Assembly: GCA_938074205.1 (NCBI GenBank)
Contig: CALJES010000002.1
Coordinates: 248,001-312,000 of the forward strand
Source: an uncultured bacterium
GTDB taxonomy: Bacteria > Armatimonadota > UBA5829
Length of the DNA: 64,000 nt
Direction: 5' to 3'
The notes under the pieces were generated by a model, which was not told where the DNA came from, did not search any database, and was given only the letters and a program-made list of their open reading frames with translations. The stretch's first letter is position 1. Every line of letters begins with the position of its first letter. Positions 43,794-53,819 of this stretch are shown one piece after another. Made by a program: the position numbers and the translations under genes.

Positions 43794-44951
43794 ATGTCTA
43801 GTGTTATCGAACCTGGTTCAGTTGGAATAGTCGAGACCAAGTACTTCACGTTTGCGGAGCCGCCGAATGAGCTTCAGTTAGAGTCTGGCAAGAAGCTCGG
43901 GCCTATAACTCTCGCCTACGAGATGTATGGCGAGATGAATGAGGATAAGTCGAATTGCATCCTTATTCTTCACGCATTGTCAGGCGATGCACACGTTGCA
44001 GGCAGGCATCACCCGGACGATCGTAAGCCCGGATGGTGGGACAGCATGGTTGGTCCCGGGAAGGCTTTCGACACCACTAAATACTGTGTAATATGCTCAA
44101 ATGTAATCGGAGGTTGCAAAGGAAGTACCGGTCCGAGCTCGATCGATCCTGCCACGGGGAAACCCTACGGGCTGAGATTCCCGATTGTAACGATCGCCGA
44201 CATGGTTAACGCACAGAAACACCTTATAGACTACCTGGGGATAAAGCAGCTGCTCTGCGTTGTCGGTGGCAGTATGGGCGGAATGCAGGTTCTACAGTGG
44301 GCTGTTTCATATCCTGAGATGGTAAGACTAGCCATTCCTATCGCGACGACAGCTCGCCTTTCAGCTCAGGCGATAGCGTTCAACGCCGTAGGAAGGCACG
44401 CTATAATGGCTGACCCCAACTTTGCGGGCGGCGATTACTACGGCAAGCAAATTCCGAGCGCCGGGCTTCGAATAGCGCGGATGATAGGCCACATCACGTA
44501 TCTAAGCGACAAGTCGATGCACCGCAAGTTTGGCCGGGGGCTCCAAGACAAAACGGCGCCGTCCTACGACTTTGGAACTGAGTTTCAGGTAGAAAGCTAT
44601 CTCAACTATCAGGGCGACGAGTTTGTGAAGCGCTTCGATGCTAACTCGTACCTTTACATAACCAAGGCAATGGACTACTTTGATCTGTCGCAGCCCAGCG
44701 GAGATCTTAAAAAGGAGCTTTCCCGAGTCAAAGCGGCATTTCTTGTGATATCGTTCAGTTCCGACTGGCTTTTCCCGTCGTATATGTCCAAGGAAATCGT
44801 GACTGCCCTGCGCCGAAACAACGTAGACGTTACATATACCGAGATTCAATCGGACTACGGGCACGATGCTTTTCTGCTTGAAACAGATACCCTGACAAAT
44901 CTCATAGTTAATTTCCTTGAGTATGCTGACCAACGAGACAACGGTTTCTAG
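43794..44951 (+). CDS. metX: Homoserine O-acetyltransferase
   Basis: Acetylates homoserine with acetyl-CoA. The 385-aa alpha/beta-hydrolase has the oxyanion-type [14 protein letters not shown], nucleophile Ser near residue 160 in [13 protein letters not shown], and the catalytic His in YGHDAFLLE near residue 365. The ATG at 43794 lacks an obvious ribosome site and is 73 bases after metY. The gene overlaps metW by about 30 bases, the usual metX-metW pairing. Confidence 0.95.
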   Translation: MSSVIEPGSVGIVETKYFTFAEPPNELQLESGKKLGPITLAYEMYGEMNEDKSNCILILHALSGDAHVAGRHHPDDRKPGWWDSMVGPGKAFDTTKYCVICSNVIGGCKGSTGPSSIDPATGKPYGLRFPIVTIADMVNAQKHLIDYLGIKQLLCVVGGSMGGMQVLQWAVSYPEMVRLAIPIATTARLSAQAIAFNAVGRHAIMADPNFAGGDYYGKQIPSAGLRIARMIGHITYLSDKSMHRKFGRGLQDKTAPSYDFGTEFQVESYLNYQGDEFVKRFDANSYLYITKAMDYFDLSQPSGDLKKELSRVKAAFLVISFSSDWLFPSYMSKEIVTALRRNNVDVTYTEIQSDYGHDAFLLETDTLTNLIVNFLEYADQRDNGF

Positions 44952-45588
44952 GACGACTGAGATAGAGAAATACGCTCATATCTTCGAGGAGCGGCCTGAG
45001 TTTCGCTACATCGTGGACATGATCAAGCCTGGAAGTCGAGTGCTGGATTTGGGATGCGGTGAGGGGCATTTGCTCAAGATCTTGCAGCTTCAAAAGCGCG
45101 CACGCGTACAGGGGATTGAGCTTTCAGACCAGGCGATACAGGAGTGCGTTGCCAAGGGATTGTTTGTGTATCACGGCGATCTCGACGAAGGGCTGGCGGA
45201 CTTCAACGACCAGAGCGTAGACTACGTTATACTGACAAGCACGATCCAGGTCCTGCATCGGCCCGACTTTCTTATCTTGGAAGCGGCAAGAGTAGGGCGA
45301 GAGTGCATCATATCAATTCCCAACTTTGCTTATTGGAAGAACCGCTTTCAACTAATGTTATTGGGGCAGATGCCAAAGACGAAAACGCTGCCCTACGAGT
45401 GGTACGATACCCCAAACATTCACCTTACGACCATTCGAGACTTTATTCGGTTTTGTAGGGAGCGGGGTTTAGAAATCCTCGAGAAGGTCTATCTTGTCAC
45501 TGAACGCAGACCATGCAAGCGTGTGAGGTGCTGTCCTAATCTACTTGCCGATTATGCGATTTTCAGACTTAAGCAGAGCTCTGGTTGA
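44923..45588 (+). CDS. metW: Methionine biosynthesis protein MetW
   Basis: A 221-aa SAM-dependent methyltransferase-fold protein. [14 protein letters not shown] is the SAM loop, and [46 protein letters not shown] and [15 protein letters not shown] are signatures of MetW, which partners MetX in many bacteria. ATG at 44923 or TTG at 44917, both inside metX and without a strong ribosome site, consistent with translational coupling. Confidence 0.93.
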   Translation: MLTNETTVSRTTEIEKYAHIFEERPEFRYIVDMIKPGSRVLDLGCGEGHLLKILQLQKRARVQGIELSDQAIQECVAKGLFVYHGDLDEGLADFNDQSVDYVILTSTIQVLHRPDFLILEAARVGRECIISIPNFAYWKNRFQLMLLGQMPKTKTLPYEWYDTPNIHLTTIRDFIRFCRERGLEILEKVYLVTERRPCKRVRCCPNLLADYAIFRLKQSSG

Positions 45589-45642
45589 CCGAACATGCTA
45601 CTGTGCTTAGAATAACTAGGTGAGTTTAATACCAGCCTGGTA
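45585..45642 (+). promoter_or_regulatory. Promoter and dyad upstream of the DUF6485-nth genes
   Basis: TTGACC (45585-45590), 17-base spacer, TAGAAT (45608-45613). The -35 overlaps the metW stop. Just after the expected start (about 45620) is a dyad TACCAG-C-CTGGTA (45630-45642) that could be an operator. Confidence 0.6.
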
Positions 45643-45661
45643 GATTTAGGAGGTGAAAAAG

Positions 45662-45859
45662 GTGTCTTGTGACAACCTGAGTGCTAATCTCAAGAAGTGC
45701 AACTGCAGCTATCCGGGATGTCCGCGGCACGGCAAGTGCTGTGAGTGTTTACATTATCACCTCTCTATGAATCAGCTGCCGGCATGTTGTTTTCCGGATG
45801 ACGTAGAGAAGACATACGATCGCTCGTTTGCCAGGTTTATTGCATGTCGTTCCAAATGA
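45662..45859 (+). CDS. Small cysteine-rich protein, DUF6485-like
   Basis: 65 aa from the GTG at 45662 (AGGAGG eight bases upstream; the GTG at 45653 overlaps that site). Pattern NCSYPGCPRHGKCCECLHYH ... LPACCFP ... EKTYDRSF matches DUF6485-type small proteins, which carry CxCxxxxCxxxxxCxxC-like zinc or cluster sites. Function unknown. The end overlaps the nth start by 16 bases. Confidence 0.82.
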   Translation: MSCDNLSANLKKCNCSYPGCPRHGKCCECLHYHLSMNQLPACCFPDDVEKTYDRSFARFIACRSK

Positions 45860-46527
45860 GCGAAGAATCGCAAGAGCAAAAGAGAGAGCGCCTGCTTAGG
45901 GTAATCGAGATTCTCAAGAGAGAGTACCCGGATGCCAAGTGTACTCTAGACTTTCGAACGTCCCACGAGCTTCTTGTCGCTGCCATACTTGCAGCACAGT
46001 GCACCGATGAACGGGTGAACCAGGTAACACCTGGATTATTTGCTAGATACCCATCGGTCGAAGCTTTTGCTAAAGCAGACATATCGGAACTCGAGGAAAT
46101 GATCAAGCCGACCGGTTTTTTCCGAAACAAAGCGAAAGCGATCATCGAGTCGGCACAGGTGATCCTCGACCATTACGGCGGGAAAGTACCGGATACTATC
46201 GAGGAGTTGACAAAGATTCCTGGCGTTGGCCGGAAGACTGCAAACTTAATAGTGGGGGTTGCGTACGGCAAGCCGGCAGTGATAGTGGATACACATGTTC
46301 GGCGCGTGGCAGCTCGTCTAGGATTTACAAAGGAGAAAGATCCAGCAAAGATCGAGGAAGACCTTTGGAATCTGCTTCCGCCTGAAGAAGCGACGCAGTT
46401 CAATCACCTTATAGTGGCGCACGGCAGAATGATATGCAAAGCACCGAATCCTGTGTGTCGGGCCTGTGTTATAGCAGAGTTTTGCCCAGAAGGCAGAAAT
46501 CGATTGGGCGAGCGGTTGGGTGTCTAG
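45844..46527 (+). CDS. nth: Endonuclease III
   Basis: DNA glycosylase/AP lyase that removes oxidised pyrimidines. The 227-aa length is normal. The helix-hairpin-helix IPGVGRKTAN carries the catalytic Lys, VDTHVRR the catalytic Asp, and C-x6-C-x2-C-x5-C (CKAPNPVCRACVIAEFC) binds the [4Fe-4S] cluster. Start at ATG 45844 (AGG eight bases upstream) or at ATG 45856. Confidence 0.96.
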   Translation: MSFQMSEESQEQKRERLLRVIEILKREYPDAKCTLDFRTSHELLVAAILAAQCTDERVNQVTPGLFARYPSVEAFAKADISELEEMIKPTGFFRNKAKAIIESAQVILDHYGGKVPDTIEELTKIPGVGRKTANLIVGVAYGKPAVIVDTHVRRVAARLGFTKEKDPAKIEEDLWNLLPPEEATQFNHLIVAHGRMICKAPNPVCRACVIAEFCPEGRNRLGERLGV

Positions 46528-46572
46528 GAAAACATACAGTAGACCCTTGTCGTGGGCCCACACACCGGTGCG

Positions 46573-47955
46573 CTATTGCGTGCTTTCTTCAGGCACGGAT
46601 GATGCTTTGGGCTTAGGCAGGAAGACGACAACAGCGTAGTTGCCGAAGTATTTTCTAGCTACACGCTGAACATCCTCCGCCGTCACCTTCTCAAATCCGT
46701 CCGGTAGTTTGTAAACAGCTTCGCAACCGATACCCACGCTTTCAAACCAGGCAGGCAGGAATGCGCGATCGATTAAGTGCTCCTGCATTTTGGCGAACGT
46801 TCCGATTGTGTAACCCTTTGCTCGCTGCAGATCGGCTTCTGATAGGTGTTTTTCCTTCAGTAGTCGAACTTGCTCCAAGACAAGTCGCTTGAGTTCTTCC
46901 AGAACAAGAGGACCTCTTACGTTCGGAAGAACTTCCTTATACGGATCTGCGATAACATACGCTACCAAGTGGCTCTGGTATTTCAGCCGTGGATATAGAA
47001 CTCCCAGATCATATGCCATTCCGCGCTTTTGACGAATCTCTCTGAACATCAAAGACCCTTTACCGCCACCAAGTGCATTCGCAGCTACTGCGAATGCCGG
47101 ATAGTCCGGCGATGTTAGCGCAGGCGCCAGCCAGCCAACGAGCAGATAAGCGGCGGGTATCTCCGATTCGCGAGCAAGGTATTTACAGCGCTCGAGCTTT
47201 TCGTCAGCGATGCCCCGATCGATCGGCAGTTTTCCTGGAGGCACTCCGGCAAAAGCTTTCTCAACGGCGTCGAGTGCTTGCTCGGTCGTCACGTCGCCTG
47301 CTATGCTGATCACTGTATTGTTCGGCACGTAATAAGTAGAGTAAAACTTGCGAAGATCTTGCACTGTAGATTTCTGGATTACCCTTTCGAATCCCAAGGT
47401 GGGCCTGCGATAACCGCTGTCTTCGTATAGCAAGCTTCTGAGCTGCGCGTATGCCAACTGAAGCACATCGTCGTTTTCTGCACGCAAGTTACGCAGGATT
47501 TCCGCGCGAACCTGCTCAACCCACTTTTCTTCAAAAACAGAATCGGTAAGACATTCGCCTATCAGCGCCATTGCACGCTTGAACATTTCGGACGTAGTGA
47601 CGGCTCTAAGCTCCGTGAAGTCTTCCCTCCAATACGCCGCAATGCTGCCACCTACCTGGTCTGCAACTGCGGCAACTTCTTCCGCGGAACTCTGCCTTGT
47701 ACCGGCCAAGAGAAGCTGCGCCACAAAGTTTCCAAGTCCGGCGTTTTGGATGCTTTCCTGAGCGGCTCCAGCACGCACAATGGCAACAATCGCAACTAAT
47801 CCGCTTCCTTTTTCCGGCTTTATGATAACCGTCAATCCATTGTCGAGCACGTGCTTGGTCATCCCGCGTTCAGCTGCCGCCGGCATGCTCGCTAGGCACG
47901 TTGTCAGCAGCACCGATACACCGAGGAGCACAATTCGACCAAAAGCCCGCCTCAT
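46573..47955 (-). CDS. M16 peptidase-like protein, zinc site lost (beta-type subunit)
   Basis: A 460-aa exported protein: signal peptide (LLGVSVLLTTCLASMPAAA), then M16 architecture with NGLTVIIKPEKGSGLVAIVAIVRAG, GGKGSLMFREIRQKRGMAYDLG. Where the active partner has HxxEH, this protein has NFVAQ, so it cannot bind catalytic zinc. The C-terminal R/Y-type region (RQKRGMAYDLG) that helps bind substrate is kept. Its ATG overlaps the stop of the active M16 gene by four bases, typical of the active/inactive heterodimers of this family. Confidence 0.9.
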   Translation of the reverse strand: MRRAFGRIVLLGVSVLLTTCLASMPAAAERGMTKHVLDNGLTVIIKPEKGSGLVAIVAIVRAGAAQESIQNAGLGNFVAQLLLAGTRQSSAEEVAAVADQVGGSIAAYWREDFTELRAVTTSEMFKRAMALIGECLTDSVFEEKWVEQVRAEILRNLRAENDDVLQLAYAQLRSLLYEDSGYRRPTLGFERVIQKSTVQDLRKFYSTYYVPNNTVISIAGDVTTEQALDAVEKAFAGVPPGKLPIDRGIADEKLERCKYLARESEIPAAYLLVGWLAPALTSPDYPAFAVAANALGGGKGSLMFREIRQKRGMAYDLGVLYPRLKYQSHLVAYVIADPYKEVLPNVRGPLVLEELKRLVLEQVRLLKEKHLSEADLQRAKGYTIGTFAKMQEHLIDRAFLPAWFESVGIGCEAVYKLPDGFEKVTAEDVQRVARKYFGNYAVVVFLPKPKASSVPEESTQ

Positions 47956-49268
47956 CGAGTGCTTCCCTCCTTAGGGGTCATTATTAAGATCACTGCGCGC
48001 TCTGGGTCGAGATACTTCTGCGCTACTCGGATTATGTCATCGTTCGTTACTGATTGGACGCAGTTGATGTATTTGATGGCAAAAGCCGGTTCGGACACGG
48101 CGAAATAGAAGCCTAACGAGTTGGCGATCCCCTCGACAGTCTCGTTTTGGAACGCGTATCGTCCCAGAAGCGACTGCTTCGCAAGGTTCAGGGATGCTTC
48201 CGAGATCCCGCGCGTTCGAATATCAGCTATTTTTTCGAGTATGAGGTCACGGACTTTGTCGAGATTAGCCAAGCTTGTCGCAGCAAACACAGTGATCATT
48301 CCGCGATCCCTTTGTGTAAGAAAGTCTGCGGACACAGCATCAGCCAGCGCCTGTTTGTTCATGACTTCATCTTCGAGCCAAGACCTGTAACCGTAGCCCA
48401 GATAAGATAACAGCACATCTGTGGCGCAGACGTCTTCATAGTCACTGCCGCGCGGTCCCAGGAATCCCAGAGTCAGATACGTATTTTTAAAAGACGATTC
48501 AATACGTTTAACAATTCGTTCCTTGGGAGGCTCCAGGTCAGGAAACTGCGGTAGTGGTGGGGTAGTACTAGGCCATCCCTGAAATGCCTTTCCTACCTCC
48601 AATAGAGCTTTTTGTGGCTCTATGTCGCCTACTATTACGAGGGCAGTATTGTTCGGCGAATAATGCTGGTGGTAGTAGTTGAGTATGTCCTCGCGGGTTA
48701 TAGTCTTTATCGACTCACGGGTACCTTGAATTGGAAGAGCGTAAGGATGCGACCTGAAAACCGCCGATGCTACAGCCATTTTGCACATCTCAACAGGATG
48801 AGCTTCCAATCTACTAATCTCGTCCAGCAGGACCATGCGTTCGCGTTGAACCTCGTGCTCTGTAAACTGAGCGTTCATTAGGGCGTCGGCAAGAACCTCT
48901 AGCGCCTTGGAAAGGTACCGAGAGCTGACGGTAGTATAGAAATGCGCCCAATCCTGAGATGTTCGAGCGTTTAAGACTCCGCCTACGCTTTCCATCTCAA
49001 GGTCCATATCGCCAGCTCGGCGCTTGAGGGTGCTGCCGAAGATGAGATGCTCTATGAAATGGGAAACTCCGTTGTTTTTAGGGGTCTCGTTTGCACTTCC
49101 TGCCTTGACCCAAACGTCAATAGCAACAAGCTCGCTGGAATGGTCTTCCAGCAAAATAACTGTTAGGCCGTTGCCCATTTTTGTTACTGCCGGCATTCCA
49201 AACTGGGCATGGCAAGCGGCACCCAAAAGCGTCGCGAACATAGATCCGATCAGTACTAGTCTTCTCAT
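47952..49268 (-). CDS. M16 family zinc peptidase, active subunit
   Basis: A 438-aa exported protein. After a signal peptide (VLIGSMFATLLGAACHA) the inverted zinc motif HFIEH is at residues 70-74 with the distal ligand E150 in LLDEISR, spaced as in M16. The central SRYLSKALEVLADAL and HPYALPIQGTRESI are typical. Together with the downstream inactive partner it probably forms a periplasmic heterodimer that degrades peptides. Divergent from rodA, with 86 bases between the start codons. Confidence 0.93.
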   Translation of the reverse strand: MRRLVLIGSMFATLLGAACHAQFGMPAVTKMGNGLTVILLEDHSSELVAIDVWVKAGSANETPKNNGVSHFIEHLIFGSTLKRRAGDMDLEMESVGGVLNARTSQDWAHFYTTVSSRYLSKALEVLADALMNAQFTEHEVQRERMVLLDEISRLEAHPVEMCKMAVASAVFRSHPYALPIQGTRESIKTITREDILNYYHQHYSPNNTALVIVGDIEPQKALLEVGKAFQGWPSTTPPLPQFPDLEPPKERIVKRIESSFKNTYLTLGFLGPRGSDYEDVCATDVLLSYLGYGYRSWLEDEVMNKQALADAVSADFLTQRDRGMITVFAATSLANLDKVRDLILEKIADIRTRGISEASLNLAKQSLLGRYAFQNETVEGIANSLGFYFAVSEPAFAIKYINCVQSVTNDDIIRVAQKYLDPERAVILIMTPKEGSTR

Positions 49269-49354
49269 AACAGTCTTCTTGGAACGCTAGACTTGGCTAC
49301 CAAATGCGCTACCGCAACCATTATAATTGTTCCGAACAAACATTTCGAGAAACT

Positions 49355-50461
49355 ATGCACGTGATAGAACGCAGGTACATAAGAAACTTCGATTTTGCAT
49401 TAGCGCTTTCAGCAGCTGCAATCCTTGCTTTCGGGTGCGTGGCTATATACAGCGCGGCGGGCACAAGAGCGGTCCACTATGTCGAAAGGCAGCTGATATA
49501 TTCGCTTGTGGGGGTCATCGGTGCTGTATTGGCTGCTTCCCTCGACCTCGAGATGTACCAGCGCTATGCCGGCAAGTTATATGGGTGGACAATCATACTG
49601 CTAATAATCGTGCTTAGGTTCGGACACCAGTCAAAAGGCGCAATAAGATGGATTGGGATCGGCCCATTCCAGTTTCAGCCGTCAGAGTTAGCCAAAGTTG
49701 TAATTATCATTTGCTTGGCTATATTTTTTGCCACGCGTCAGGATGAAATAAATCGGCTTAAGACGGTTGTGTTGTCGCTGCTTTATCTTGCCATTCCGAT
49801 GCTGCTTATATTCAAACAACCAGACCTCGGTACCAGTCTTACTCTGGTTGCCATATGGGTTGTCATGGCTTTTGTGGCGGGGATAGATGCCAAATATTTA
49901 CTGGCGGTGGGGTTGTTCGCTGTACTATTAGGCCTCGCAGCTTGGTGTGTTCCGGGAGTGATTAAAGACTATCAGAAGGCTCGGCTTGCCAGCTTCATAA
50001 ATCCGAGTGCGGACCCCTTGGGTAGCGGCTATCATGTAATTCAATCGCGTATAGCAATTGGCTCTGGTCGATTCTCGGGCAAAGGCTATTTGAAGGGTAC
50101 TCAACGGAAACTGCGCTTTATACCAGAGCAGCATACCGATTTCATTTTTACCGTAGTTGGTGAAGAGATGGGATTCGTTGGAGCAGTCGGATTAGTTGCG
50201 CTGTATTTTACACTCCTATGGAGAGCGCTGAACATAATGGCCGCCGTTGAGGACGTGAGGGGTCGACTCATGTCAGCCGGCATTACAGGGATGTTCTTGT
50301 TTCATGTGTTTGTGAACATCGGCATGACCCTGGGAATAATGCCCGTCACGGGTGTGCCTCTTCCTCTTTTCAGCTACGGCGGAAGCAGCTTGGTCAGCGC
50401 CTTAATTTCTGTGGGACTACTGGAAGGCATCAGTATGCGGCGGCATAAGATCAGTTTTTGA
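49355..50461 (+). CDS. rodA: SEDS peptidoglycan glycosyltransferase RodA
   Basis: A 368-aa integral membrane protein with about ten helices, which polymerises lipid II for cell elongation. SEDS signatures: GAIRWIGIGPFQFQPSELAKV, FKQPDLGTSL, RFIPEQHTDFIF, GEEMGF and LPLFSYGGSSL. ATG at 49355 is preferred; the frame is open from 49304, but the extra 17 residues are not conserved-looking. The lack of an N-terminal extension and RodA-type loop make FtsW less likely. A TATAAT lies at 49322-49327 without a matching -35 box. Confidence 0.92.
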   Translation: MHVIERRYIRNFDFALALSAAAILAFGCVAIYSAAGTRAVHYVERQLIYSLVGVIGAVLAASLDLEMYQRYAGKLYGWTIILLIIVLRFGHQSKGAIRWIGIGPFQFQPSELAKVVIIICLAIFFATRQDEINRLKTVVLSLLYLAIPMLLIFKQPDLGTSLTLVAIWVVMAFVAGIDAKYLLAVGLFAVLLGLAAWCVPGVIKDYQKARLASFINPSADPLGSGYHVIQSRIAIGSGRFSGKGYLKGTQRKLRFIPEQHTDFIFTVVGEEMGFVGAVGLVALYFTLLWRALNIMAAVEDVRGRLMSAGITGMFLFHVFVNIGMTLGIMPVTGVPLPLFSYGGSSLVSALISVGLLEGISMRRHKISF

Positions 50462-50479
50462 GCACGAGTCGCCTGCGCG

Positions 50480-51577
50480 CTAATGAACGCGGTCGCGCAA
50501 CACGTTGATTAGATTCCATTTAGGAGCCCCTGTCAGAACCTCCGCGCCTCTGTCGGTGACCAGGACATCGTCCTCTATCCTGATTCCTCCCCAGCCTTCA
50601 ATGTATACACCTGGCTCGACTGTGACGACGTTTCCTGGTTCCAAGATCAGATCACTTGTCATCGAGAGCGCGGGACCATCATGCACTTCGATTCCCAGCT
50701 GGTGCCCGAGGCCATGGCCGAAGTTGTCACCGTAGCCCCGCGACGCAATGTAGTTTCTGGCCACCGAATCGATTTCTCGGCCGGATTTGCCGGCTGCTAT
50801 GGTTTCGATGGCTCTGAGCTGGGCCTCTAGCACAATCTGGTACACCTCAATCTGTTTGCTGTTCGGTTCACCGAGAACTACAGTGCGCGTGATGTCGCAG
50901 TTGTATCCACCCACTCGTGCGCCAAAATCGAGCTTAAGCAGTTGGTTGGTTTCTATTCTCGCGTTCGTTGGCTTGGCATGAGGACAAGCAGAATTTACTC
51001 CTGCTGCTGCAATGGTCTCGAATGCTTCTCTGTCTGCTCCCAGCTTTCGTATGTGCCAGTCGATCAGGAGGGCAACGTCTTTTTCGGTCATGCCGGGTTC
51101 GATTTCAGCAACAACTGCCCCAAACGCATCATCTGCAATCTTAGCCGCTGCACGGATTTGAGCAACTTCGTGTTCATCTTTGATACTTCTAAGCTTTTCG
51201 ACAACTCCGACAGTGCTGCGGAGGGCGATATTGCTGTCAACCAATCTGCGCAGTGTACGGTAACACGAGAGCGATAGGCGATCCGCTTCAAAGCCTACAC
51301 GGTTCGGTTTGAGTTCATTTACAAGATCCGAAACTGCTTTGAAGATCGGTAACCCTTTATAATCTCTGATCTCAACTTCCTTGCATTCTTCTCTTGCTTG
51401 GATCGAGTATCTGGGATCAACAAGCAGCACGCACTTTTCGGAAGTTACAAGCAGTGCACCCGACGAACCTGAAAACCCTGACAGGTAGAAAACGTTCGGC
51501 ATGTGCATGCTCAGAAACGCATCCATCCCGCGTTTCTGCATTTCTTCTCTTGCCTTATTCAGCCTTGCGTTATGCAT
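50480..51577 (-). CDS. Xaa-Pro aminopeptidase (M24B)
   Basis: A 365-aa metallo-aminopeptidase: N-terminal creatinase-like domain ([28 protein letters not shown]) and a catalytic pita-bread domain with metal ligands in [17 protein letters not shown] (two Asp), HGLGHQLG (His), VEPGVYIEG (Glu) and IRIEDDVLV (Glu). ATG at 51577 overlaps the aroQ stop by eight bases; an ATG at 51595 is possible. The aroQ-pepP order, followed in many bacteria by efp, is common, but efp is not present here. Confidence 0.92.
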   Translation of the reverse strand: MHNARLNKAREEMQKRGMDAFLSMHMPNVFYLSGFSGSSGALLVTSEKCVLLVDPRYSIQAREECKEVEIRDYKGLPIFKAVSDLVNELKPNRVGFEADRLSLSCYRTLRRLVDSNIALRSTVGVVEKLRSIKDEHEVAQIRAAAKIADDAFGAVVAEIEPGMTEKDVALLIDWHIRKLGADREAFETIAAAGVNSACPHAKPTNARIETNQLLKLDFGARVGGYNCDITRTVVLGEPNSKQIEVYQIVLEAQLRAIETIAAGKSGREIDSVARNYIASRGYGDNFGHGLGHQLGIEVHDGPALSMTSDLILEPGNVVTVEPGVYIEGWGGIRIEDDVLVTDRGAEVLTGAPKWNLINVLRDRVH

Positions 51578-52007
51578 TTCTGAGCAGCTCCACAATCGCG
51601 CGTATGCCGAGCAAGTAGCTGTTACTGCCGAATCCCGTTATCTGTCCGCACACAACCGAAGCTGTAACCGATTTTTGGCGGAACTCCTCTCGAGCATAAA
51701 TGTTGGACAAGTGTACCTCAACAGCTGGCACCGAAACGGCTGCCAGAGCATCGCGGATGGCATAACTGTAATGTGTATACGCACCAGGATTGATGACTAT
51801 CCCGTCGAATGTGCCTCGCGCCGAATGGATTAGATTAATTATTTCACCTTCACTGTTGCTTTGAGAAATTTCTACATCGATACCCAGTTCCTTGGCTAAA
51901 GCTAGGCACTTGGCGTCAATGTCGCTCAGCCTCTCGGTGCCATATATACTTGTCTCTCGTGTGCCTAACAAGTTCAGATTCGGGCCATGTATTATCAGTA
52001 TTCTCAA
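51570..52007 (-). CDS. aroQ: 3-dehydroquinate dehydratase, type II
   Basis: Third step of the shikimate pathway. The 145-aa protein has [12 protein letters not shown] at the start, the catalytic Tyr in [20 protein letters not shown], and the catalytic His in [13 protein letters not shown]. Start is TTG at 52007, overlapping the stop of the ABC ATPase gene, with AGGAGG ten bases upstream. Confidence 0.96.
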   Translation of the reverse strand: MRILIIHGPNLNLLGTRETSIYGTERLSDIDAKCLALAKELGIDVEISQSNSEGEIINLIHSARGTFDGIVINPGAYTHYSYAIRDALAAVSVPAVEVHLSNIYAREEFRQKSVTASVVCGQITGFGSNSYLLGIRAIVELLRNA

Positions 52008-52756
52008 TTCAACTTTTCCTCCTGGTCAACGCGTGCTGCTTTGAGGTATTCGTGCACAACATCCGTGGGAGCCCCATCGACACGCACTCTCCCGCCATCC
52101 AGCCAAACTGCCCGAGTGGCAATATCCTTTACGATGTCTAGATTATGTGTTACTACAACTATTGTCCGGCCGGACCTCTGAAATTCTCGGATACGATTGT
52201 AGCACTTCTGTTGGAACGCGGCGTCTCCTACTGCCAATACCTCATCCACGAGTAAAATGTCCGGGTCGGTTTCGATCGCCACTGAAAATCCCAGCCGCAA
52301 AAGCATTCCGTTCGAATATGTCTTGGCAGGAGCATCGATGAATTTATCCAACTCAGCAAAAGACACTATCCTATCGAACTTTGCTTGGATTTCCCTTGCG
52401 GTTAAGCCCATTATAGCGCCGTTGAAGTAAACATTCTCGCGACCCGTCAGCTCAGGTTCAATTCCGGCGCCGAGATCCAGCAAGGTGGACATCCGCCCAT
52501 CAACTTCCACCGCGCCTTCCGTCTGACGATACACTCGGCAGATTATCCTAAGAAGGGTGCTCTTGCCTGATCCATTGCGACCGATTATCGCAACAGTCTC
52601 ACCGTGACCCATTGAGAGAGTCACATCGTCTAGAGCTACGAGTCTTCTCGCAGACGGTCGCCGGAACGAAAGCACCGCAGCCTTGAGCGACGTCTGCCGC
52701 TCACACGGAAGCTCGAAGACCTTGGTGACGTTCCTCAGGGTAATTGCCTCGGCCAT
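52004..52756 (-). CDS. ABC transporter ATPase for polysaccharide export (Wzt/TagH type)
   Basis: 250 aa from ATG 52756 ([16 protein letters not shown]); the longer frame lies within the permease. Walker [11 protein letters not shown], the signature [25 protein letters not shown] (YSNGM in place of LSGGQ, as in Wzt, KpsT and TagH), and Walker [14 protein letters not shown]. It lacks the C-terminal carbohydrate-binding domain of longer Wzt proteins. Together with the permease it exports an undecaprenyl-linked or similar glycan across the inner membrane. Confidence 0.92.
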   Translation of the reverse strand: MAEAITLRNVTKVFELPCERQTSLKAAVLSFRRPSARRLVALDDVTLSMGHGETVAIIGRNGSGKSTLLRIICRVYRQTEGAVEVDGRMSTLLDLGAGIEPELTGRENVYFNGAIMGLTAREIQAKFDRIVSFAELDKFIDAPAKTYSNGMLLRLGFSVAIETDPDILLVDEVLAVGDAAFQQKCYNRIREFQRSGRTIVVVTHNLDIVKDIATRAVWLDGGRVRVDGAPTDVVHEYLKAARVDQEEKLN

Positions 52757-52763
52757 CACGTCT

Positions 52764-53633
52764 TTATACTCTCTCAGCAAATATCCATTTCCTTTTGTTA
52801 AAGAATGCGTACCCGGCAATAGCAATCAACACACATATTGTGCCAGCGCCTGCGAGAGTGACATAATCTAATGGCATTGCCTCTACTTCTGTCCCTCGCA
52901 GCCTCAAGCTGGTGACAGGGAGCATGGTTTTTCGATATGCATCCGTGAGCGCGTTCATCGGCAGCATCAGATACATCTTGTAAATAATCGGTTTGTAGAA
53001 CTCGGAAATGCTCCACTTCTGAAGCCACGCTCGTATTAGCTCAGCCGGATACATCACAGGGGTTAAATAGAAGAGCACGTTCAGCAGGACCGCCAATATG
53101 TACTTTGTGTCCTCGTAGAAAACGTTGAGGCACGATACTGCGCATGCGAGTCCAATTATTAGTAGGCTTTGCAAAACGATCAAGAGGGGGAGCCAAAGCG
53201 CCGTTAGCAGTATGCCGCTTCCGTGAAGTATCAGGTGGATGTAAAAGATAATGTAGGCAAAAAAAACTACTAACGCCAGCACAAAATGCACCAGGTTCGA
53301 CAACACCGCCGACAGCGGCAGGGCTTCTCGAGGAAAATATACCTTTCTAAGAAGGTCACGGTGAGTGATTAATATCTGACTTGAGTCCAGAAGTGCCATC
53401 TGGAAGAAAGCCCACGGCAGGTAGGCTGCTAGAAGATATGCAGAGTAATTGGCTATTTCCAGACCCAAAATATACTTGACAACTATTGTGATTGTCGCGA
53501 CTTGTATCAGCGGGTTGAGTAAGGACCAGAAAAACCCAAGAACGGAATTTTTGTATCTGATTTTCAGGTCGCGCTTGACCAACTGTTTGATGAGTTCGTT
53601 GTATCTCAGAAGTTCTTTGATCTCAGCCAGCAT
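52764..53633 (-). CDS. ABC-2 type polysaccharide export permease (Wzm/TagG type)
   Basis: A 289-aa membrane protein with about six helices. RDLKIRYKNSVLGFFWSLLNPL is the signature of this family's N-terminus, followed by LTPVMYPAELI and a polar C-terminus. ATG at 53633; an in-frame TTG lies at 53639. Seven bases separate its stop from the ATPase gene. Glycan-synthesis glycosyltransferases are not in the window. Confidence 0.92.
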   Translation of the reverse strand: MLAEIKELLRYNELIKQLVKRDLKIRYKNSVLGFFWSLLNPLIQVATITIVVKYILGLEIANYSAYLLAAYLPWAFFQMALLDSSQILITHRDLLRKVYFPREALPLSAVLSNLVHFVLALVVFFAYIIFYIHLILHGSGILLTALWLPLLIVLQSLLIIGLACAVSCLNVFYEDTKYILAVLLNVLFYLTPVMYPAELIRAWLQKWSISEFYKPIIYKMYLMLPMNALTDAYRKTMLPVTSLRLRGTEVEAMPLDYVTLAGAGTICVLIAIAGYAFFNKRKWIFAERV

Positions 53634-53784
53634 TGGCAATTCCGGATATTACCACAGTGGAGTATTGTCGCCTTGAGTATAGGCACGGGTGTAGCAAAAG
53701 TCAACGTCGATCGGTAACTTTGCTGTGCTTGGCAGTCATGATCAAGTATTTGATGACTTGTCTTCATTTTCTCAAAGGCTATGC

Positions 53785-53813
53785 TTGACGGCAAATCAAC
53801 TGCAGTCTAAAAT
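53785..53813 (+). promoter_or_regulatory. Promoter giving a probable leaderless glycosidase mRNA
   Basis: TTGACG (53785-53790), 17-base spacer, TAAAAT (53808-53813). The expected transcription start (about 53820) coincides with the GTG start codon of the next gene, which has no ribosome site. Confidence 0.7.
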
Positions 53814-53819
53814 GAGCAA

